From positions 1 to 64,000 of the forward strand of contig NZ_BJLR01000022.1 in NCBI RefSeq assembly GCF_006538745.1: a stretch of DNA of 64,000 nt, given 5' to 3'. Below, in pieces: positions 60,464 to 64,000 of the stretch. The first letter of the stretch is position 1. Every line of letters starts with the position of its first letter. The notes beneath the pieces were generated by a model. It searched no databases. It was not told the DNA's origin and saw only the letters and a list, made by a program, of their open reading frames with translations. Origin of the DNA: Cellulomonas cellasea. Its GTDB lineage: Bacteria; Actinomycetota; Actinomycetes; Actinomycetales; Cellulomonadaceae. A program made the translations under genes and the position numbers.

Positions 60464-60492
60464 GGGCACCCCTCGGCGAGCCTGCGGTGCCC
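60464..60492. terminator. Terminator between the esterase and glycosyltransferase genes
   Basis: GGGCACC (60464-60470) pairs with GGTGCCC (60486-60492) around a 15-base loop. Lies between convergent genes. Confidence 0.45.
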
Positions 60493-60494
60493 CG

Positions 60495-61571
60495 CTACCC
60501 GACCTGCGCGGTCGGCGCCGTGCCGGTGCCGAGGACACCGAGACCGGACCAGATGCGGTACAGGTCCGCGATCTGCTCCGCGACGCGGCTCCCCTCGTAG
60601 CGCGCGACCGCCCCGGCGGCCCGGGCGCCCGCGCGTGCGCGCAGCTCCGGGTCCGCGCGCAACGCCCGCAGGTGCGCCACGTACCCGTCGACGTCCGCGG
60701 CCTGCAGGTACGCGTCGGGCCGCGCGCCGAACACCTCGGCGAACACCGGGAGGTCGCTCAGCACGAGCGGGAGGCCCGCGAAGCCGGCCTCGACCGGCGC
60801 CATCCCGAACGTCTCGTGCCGCGACGGGAACAGGAAGACGTCGGCCGCACGGCAGTAGCGCGCCACCTCGGGCCGGGCGAGCTGGCCGGTGAACCGCAGG
60901 TTCGACGGTGCGTCGGCGACGACCCGGCTCATCTCGCCGCGACCGGCCGACGCGGCACCGAACAGCGTCCCGCCGACCCAGACGAACCGGGCGTCGGGCA
61001 GCGCGCGGGCGCAGTCGGCGAACTCCTGCACGCCCTTGCGCGGCTGCAGCTGGCCGACGCCGAGCACCACGAAGTCGTCCGCGTCGAGGGCCAGCGCCGC
61101 GCGGGCGCTCACGCGGTGCGCCGGCGAGCCCTGGAACGGCTCGGCCAGGACCGCGTTGGGCACGACCTCGATCGCCGTCCGCACCCCGATCTCGCGCAGC
61201 TCCGCGGCGGCGGCCGCGCTCACCGCGAGGACGAGGTGCGCCTGGTTGTAGAACGTCCGCAGGTACGCCGTGAACGCCGACCCGTACAGCCGCACGCCGA
61301 CGAGGCTGCCCTCGAGCGAGCCCGGGGTCACGTGCGCGGACACGACGCGCAGCCCGCGGTGGCGGCGCAGCCGGCGCAGGCTCGCGGGACCGAGCGTGTG
61401 CACGTGCAGCACGCCGTCCCGCCAGTCCTCGTTGATCCCGACGTCGAAGCCGAGGGACGCGTGCGCCGCGGCGAGGTCGCAGAACGCGGTGTGCACACCG
61501 TGGCCCTGCACCGTGGAGACGCTCTCGGACACGTGGTTGATGCGCAGCAGCGCGGGTTCGCCCAGGGTCAC
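60495..61571 (-). CDS. Glycosyltransferase family 4 protein
   Basis: 358 residues with the GT-B fold. C-terminal GT4 marks: 'VLGVGQLQPRKGVQEFADCARAL', 'YCRAADVFLFPSRHETFGMAPVEAGFAGLP' parts (nucleotide-sugar binding E-x7-E), and the N-terminal acceptor domain 'LHVHTLGPASLRRLRRH'. It transfers a sugar, possibly to a polysaccharide or glycolipid; no other glycan genes are near. GTG at 61571 lies 6 bases after TAGGGT, a leaderless arrangement. The N-terminus 'INHVSESVSTVQGHGVHTAF' is unusual but consistent with recruiter GT4 proteins of actinobacteria. Confidence 0.9.
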   Translation of the reverse strand: MTLGEPALLRINHVSESVSTVQGHGVHTAFCDLAAAHASLGFDVGINEDWRDGVLHVHTLGPASLRRLRRHRGLRVVSAHVTPGSLEGSLVGVRLYGSAFTAYLRTFYNQAHLVLAVSAAAAAELREIGVRTAIEVVPNAVLAEPFQGSPAHRVSARAALALDADDFVVLGVGQLQPRKGVQEFADCARALPDARFVWVGGTLFGAASAGRGEMSRVVADAPSNLRFTGQLARPEVARYCRAADVFLFPSRHETFGMAPVEAGFAGLPLVLSDLPVFAEVFGARPDAYLQAADVDGYVAHLRALRADPELRARAGARAAGAVARYEGSRVAEQIADLYRIWSGLGVLGTGTAPTAQVG

Positions 61572-61765
61572 GCACGCACCCTAGGACGTGCACGCCGCTC
61601 CGCGGGGACGTTCGCGTGCCGGTTTCGTGAACACCCGCCCCCGCGCGGGCCCGACGCACGGCGCTCAGCCCGGTCACCGTCCGAAGGTCCCGGCCCGGCC
61701 GCACGGACGGGTGACGCCGGACGGGTGCCGGCCGGACGCCACGCTCACCCACCTAGGCTGCTCGG

Positions 61766-62218
61766 GTGCCCGAGCCCGAGTCGTCCGTCGCCGTGCTCAC
61801 GGCGGTGCTGCAGGAGCGCCCGTGGCTCGTGGCGGCCGCCGTCGCCGCGCTCGTCGCGGTGCTCCGGCTGCTCCGCCGGCCCCGCGGGCCGGCGGCGCGA
61901 CCCGGTGAGGTGTGGTTCGCGCAGGTGCCGTTCGAGGACGGCTCCGGCGCCAAGGACCGGCCCGTGCTCGTGCTGTCGGTGGGCGTGCGCACGTGCGGCG
62001 TCACGCGCATCACGTCGCAGGACAAGAGCGCCCGTGCGGACCACGTGCGCGTGCCCCCGGGCACCCCGGGACTCGCGCGGGCGAGCTGGATCGGGCTGCG
62101 TCCGCTCGCGCTGCGCCGCTCGGCGCTGCGTCGCCGCGCCGGTGAGCCCGGGGAGGCGTTCGTCACCTGGTACCGGGACGCCGTGGCGGCCGCCGACGCA
62201 CCGCGTGCCCGAGGATGA
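61766..62218 (+). CDS. Membrane-anchored PemK/MazF-like protein
   Basis: 150 residues. A membrane helix at about 17-35 ('WLVAAAVAALVAVLRLL'), then the PemK/MazF fold: 'RPGEVWFAQVPFEDGSGAKDRP' is the conserved strand-loop-strand, 'VLVLSVG' and 'VTRITSQDKSARADHVRVP' follow. MazF-type proteins cut mRNA, but no antitoxin gene lies upstream and the membrane anchor is atypical, so RNase activity is uncertain. GTG at 61766 is 6 bases after TAGGCT (leaderless). The DUF2510 gene downstream is not an antitoxin. Confidence 0.82.
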   Translation: MPEPESSVAVLTAVLQERPWLVAAAVAALVAVLRLLRRPRGPAARPGEVWFAQVPFEDGSGAKDRPVLVLSVGVRTCGVTRITSQDKSARADHVRVPPGTPGLARASWIGLRPLALRRSALRRRAGEPGEAFVTWYRDAVAAADAPRARG

Positions 62219-62222
62219 GGCC

Positions 62223-62639
62223 ATGAGCCACGACGCACCGGACCCGACCCTCCCCCAGCCCGCCGCCCCGCGCGGTGCGGCCACGCCGGGGTGGTACCCC
62301 GACGGTGCGACCCCGGGCGTCGAGCGCTGGTGGGACGGGACGGCGTGGGGCGCGCAGACCCGGCCGCTCGAGGGGCTCGCGCGACCGCTGGCTCCCGTCG
62401 TGCTGAAGAACACGCGGGCGACCGCGGGGCTGGTGCTCGGCGTGGTCTCGCTGCTCGTCAACCCGTTCCTCGTCACCTCGATCGCCGCGATCGTCGTGTG
62501 CGCGCAGGGGCTGGTCCGGGCCGGCCAGCTCACGACCGCGGGGTACGCGCCGGTGGGGCGGACGCAGGCGGTCGTCGGACTCGTGCTCGCCGTCCTCGGG
62601 GCCGGCGGGACCGTGGCGCTGAAGGGCCTGCTCTTCTGA
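62223..62639 (+). CDS. DUF2510 membrane protein
   Basis: 138 residues: a DUF2510 WW-like unit ('TPGWYPDGATPGVERWWDGTAW') at about 20-42, then two membrane helices and 'GRTQAVVGLVLAVLGAGGTV'. DUF2510 occurs at the N-terminus of many actinobacterial membrane proteins; function is unknown. ATG at 62223 follows GAGGAT by 6 bases, so a leaderless start; GGATGAGG is also a plausible ribosome binding site. The gap to the MazF-like gene is 4 bases, so they may be co-transcribed. Confidence 0.85.
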   Translation: MSHDAPDPTLPQPAAPRGAATPGWYPDGATPGVERWWDGTAWGAQTRPLEGLARPLAPVVLKNTRATAGLVLGVVSLLVNPFLVTSIAAIVVCAQGLVRAGQLTTAGYAPVGRTQAVVGLVLAVLGAGGTVALKGLLF

Positions 62640-62746
62640 GCTACGCGCGCCCGGTGACCGATGAGTTCACGCCCCCGACGGAGTCGGAACTGCCGGCGGA
62701 CGCGGAGCAGCGCCCTCACCCCGGACCGAACGACAGGAGCACGGCG

Positions 62747-63625
62747 ATGACCACGACGACCCTCGCGACCCACACCCTCGAGGTCCCGGGCGCGACGCTC
62801 ACCTACGACGTCCGCGGTCCCCTCCCGACGGGCGACGGCACCCCGCCGCTGCTGCTGATCGGGCAGCCGATGGACGCGGGCGGCTTCGCCACGCTCGCCT
62901 CCTACTTCACCGACCGCACGGTCGTCACCTACGACCCGCGGGGCCTCGGCCGCAGCGTGCGCCACGACGGCAGCACCGAGCACCGGCCCGAGCAGCAGGC
63001 CGAGGACCTGCACCTGCTGGTCGCCGCGCTCGGCGTCGGGCCGGTCGAGCTGTTCGGCAGCAGCGGCGGCGCGATCACGGCCCTCGCGCTCCTGACGGCG
63101 CACCCCGGGGACGTCGTGCGCGTCGTCGCGCACGAGCCCCCCGCGATCACCGTCCTGCCCGACGCCGCGCAGGCGGAGGCCGTGTGGCGCCGCGTCCGCG
63201 ACACGTTCGACGCGAAGGGCTGGGGCTGGGGCATGGCGTCGTTCATCGCCATGACGTCCTGGCAGGGCGAGTTCACGGACGACGTCCTCGCGGAGGCGCC
63301 CGACCCGGCGATGTTCGGCATGCCGGGCGAGGACGACGGCGCCCGCACCGACCCGCTGCTGTCCGGCGCGTCCGACCCGGTCGTCGCCTACCGCCCGGAC
63401 GTCGAGGCGCTCCGCTCGGCGTCGGTGCCGCTCGTGCTCGCCGCGGGCATCGAGAGCAAGGACACGATGACGTGGCGCACCACGGCCGCGCTCGCCGAGA
63501 AGCTCGGCGAGGAGCTCGCGGTGTTCCCGAGCAACCACGGCGGGTTCCTCGGCGACGAGTACGGGATGCCGGGTCAGCCCGAGGCTTTCGCGGCGCGGCT
63601 GCGCGAGGTGCTGGCGGCCGGCTGA
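62747..63625 (+). CDS. Alpha/beta hydrolase
   Basis: 292 residues. Oxyanion region 'LLLIGQPMDAGGFATLASYF', conserved 'VVTYDPRGLGRSVRHDG', nucleophile elbow 'FGSSGGAITALALLTAHPGDV' with Ser in G-S-S-G-G, and the C-terminal His in 'PSNHGGFLGDEYGMPGQPE'. Similar to hydrolases found near TetR/alpha-beta pairs in actinobacteria; substrate unknown. ATG at 62747 has AGGAG 7 bases upstream, better than the in-frame start at 62656. It is not coupled to neighbours. Confidence 0.88.
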   Translation: MTTTTLATHTLEVPGATLTYDVRGPLPTGDGTPPLLLIGQPMDAGGFATLASYFTDRTVVTYDPRGLGRSVRHDGSTEHRPEQQAEDLHLLVAALGVGPVELFGSSGGAITALALLTAHPGDVVRVVAHEPPAITVLPDAAQAEAVWRRVRDTFDAKGWGWGMASFIAMTSWQGEFTDDVLAEAPDPAMFGMPGEDDGARTDPLLSGASDPVVAYRPDVEALRSASVPLVLAAGIESKDTMTWRTTAALAEKLGEELAVFPSNHGGFLGDEYGMPGQPEAFAARLREVLAAG

Positions 63626-63677
63626 CGCCGCGGGGTGGTGCGGCCGGGGCCCGACGCGAGGGCGATGCGGCGGGGCG

Positions 63678-64000
63678 TCAGGGTGAGCGCCGGTCGCCCC
63701 CGCCCGGGCGGCCCGACGCCGGCGTCGAGGTCGGTGCCGGGGCGCCACCCGGCAGCGTCGCGATGGCGGCGACGAGCAGCACGACGCCGGGCGCCGCGAA
63801 GTACGCCCCGGTCCCGAGCCCGGTCAGCACCGACCAGCCGAGGACGACGACCGCGGCGACCCACGCCGCGATCCCGGCCGCGCCGGGTCGCGCCCGCAGG
63901 AGCAGCACGGGCGCGACCGCGAGCGCCGGGACCCCGACGAGCACGAACGTGAACGGCCCGGAGTCGGCCCACGAGACCGCTGCGACGACGGCTCCCGTGA
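63678..64000 (-). CDS. Small membrane protein, truncated by the window end
   Basis: The frame stays open to the last base, so the start lies beyond the window; at least 106 residues are seen. Hydrophobic segments 'FTFVLVGVPALAVAPVLLL', 'AAWVAAVVVLGWSVLTG' and 'PGVVLLVAAIATLPG' form three membrane helices, and the end is a Pro/Ser/Gly-rich tail. No family is recognised. Confidence 0.6.
   Translation of the reverse strand, partial: TGAVVAAVSWADSGPFTFVLVGVPALAVAPVLLLRARPGAAGIAAWVAAVVVLGWSVLTGLGTGAYFAAPGVVLLVAAIATLPGGAPAPTSTPASGRPGGGDRRSP

Noticed and set aside
61766-62639. Toxin-antitoxin pair made of the MazF-like and DUF2510 genes
   Set aside because: The DUF2510 protein is a membrane protein without antitoxin features, and MazF antitoxins normally precede the toxin.
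1-64000. tRNA, rRNA, CRISPR arrays, insertion sequences, prophage or att sites
   Set aside because: None was seen: no transposase or integrase motifs, no regular spacer-repeat pattern, and no conserved RNA gene sequences were found by reading.

Overview
The window is very GC-rich (third codon positions almost all G or C), codes on both strands with short intergenic gaps, and has no rRNA, tRNA, CRISPR array, phage or insertion sequence that I can see. The gene content suggests an actinobacterium of the Cellulomonas/Cellulosimicrobium type (order Micrococcales): secreted plant-cell-wall enzymes with Pro/Thr linkers and a family-2 cellulose-binding module (PL3 pectate lyase, CE3-type esterase, GH10 xylanase), MpaB/DUF2236, DUF2277, DUF2945 and DUF2510 proteins. 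The genus is an inference. It reads as ordinary chromosome, with 64 protein genes called, two of them cut by the window edges.

Layout. 1-8.4 kb: membrane-protein fragment, flavin monooxygenase, pectate lyase with its own sigma-70-like promoter, MpaB-like oxygenase, PfkB kinase, glucose-6-phosphate isomerase, DUF2277 and a cold-shock protein. 8.8-13 kb: CE3-type esterase with a CBM2, a guanidine-III riboswitch in front of an SMR guanidinium exporter, and a membrane GGDEF-EAL protein. 13-17.4 kb: DoxX/proline iminopeptidase pair, amidohydrolase, and a luxS-mtnN operon that detoxifies S-adenosylhomocysteine and makes the AI-2 precursor. 17.5-22.5 kb: adhesin-like lipoprotein, RibD-type reductase, an ECF sigma/YCII pair and an MFS exporter. 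22.6-32 kb: xylanase, lipoprotein, MFS protein, and a response regulator/histidine kinase operon divergent from a LolA-like protein plus ABC transporter. 32-44 kb: small enzymes (EEP nuclease, VOC, dehalogenase-like hydrolase, ArsR-SRPBCC fusion coupled to an unusual GH16-like protein, APC permease, YjbR, epoxide hydrolase, GH105-like) and a 51-codon gene coupled to an ABC exporter. 44-55 kb: zinc alcohol dehydrogenase, NYN-domain protein, amine oxidase-like flavoprotein, mutarotase/HIT pair, DUF proteins and the rRNA methyltransferase RlmC. 55-64 kb: a second GGDEF-EAL enzyme coupled to a solute-binding lipoprotein, a secreted esterase, a glycosyltransferase, a membrane-anchored PemK/MazF-like protein, and smaller genes.

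Three signals recur. About twenty genes have a -10-like hexamer (TANNNT or a near variant) ending 5-7 bases before the start codon and no usable Shine-Dalgarno sequence, which is what leaderless mRNAs look like. Nine gene pairs overlap as ATGA or GTGA and are probably translationally coupled. Convergent genes often share a GC-rich hairpin that can stop both transcripts.

The most interesting items are the guanidine-III riboswitch, the solute-binding-protein/c-di-GMP operon, the nested palindrome in front of the xylanase gene, the GH16-like protein whose catalytic motif has Cys for Asp, and the 51-residue peptide gene coupled to an ABC exporter.
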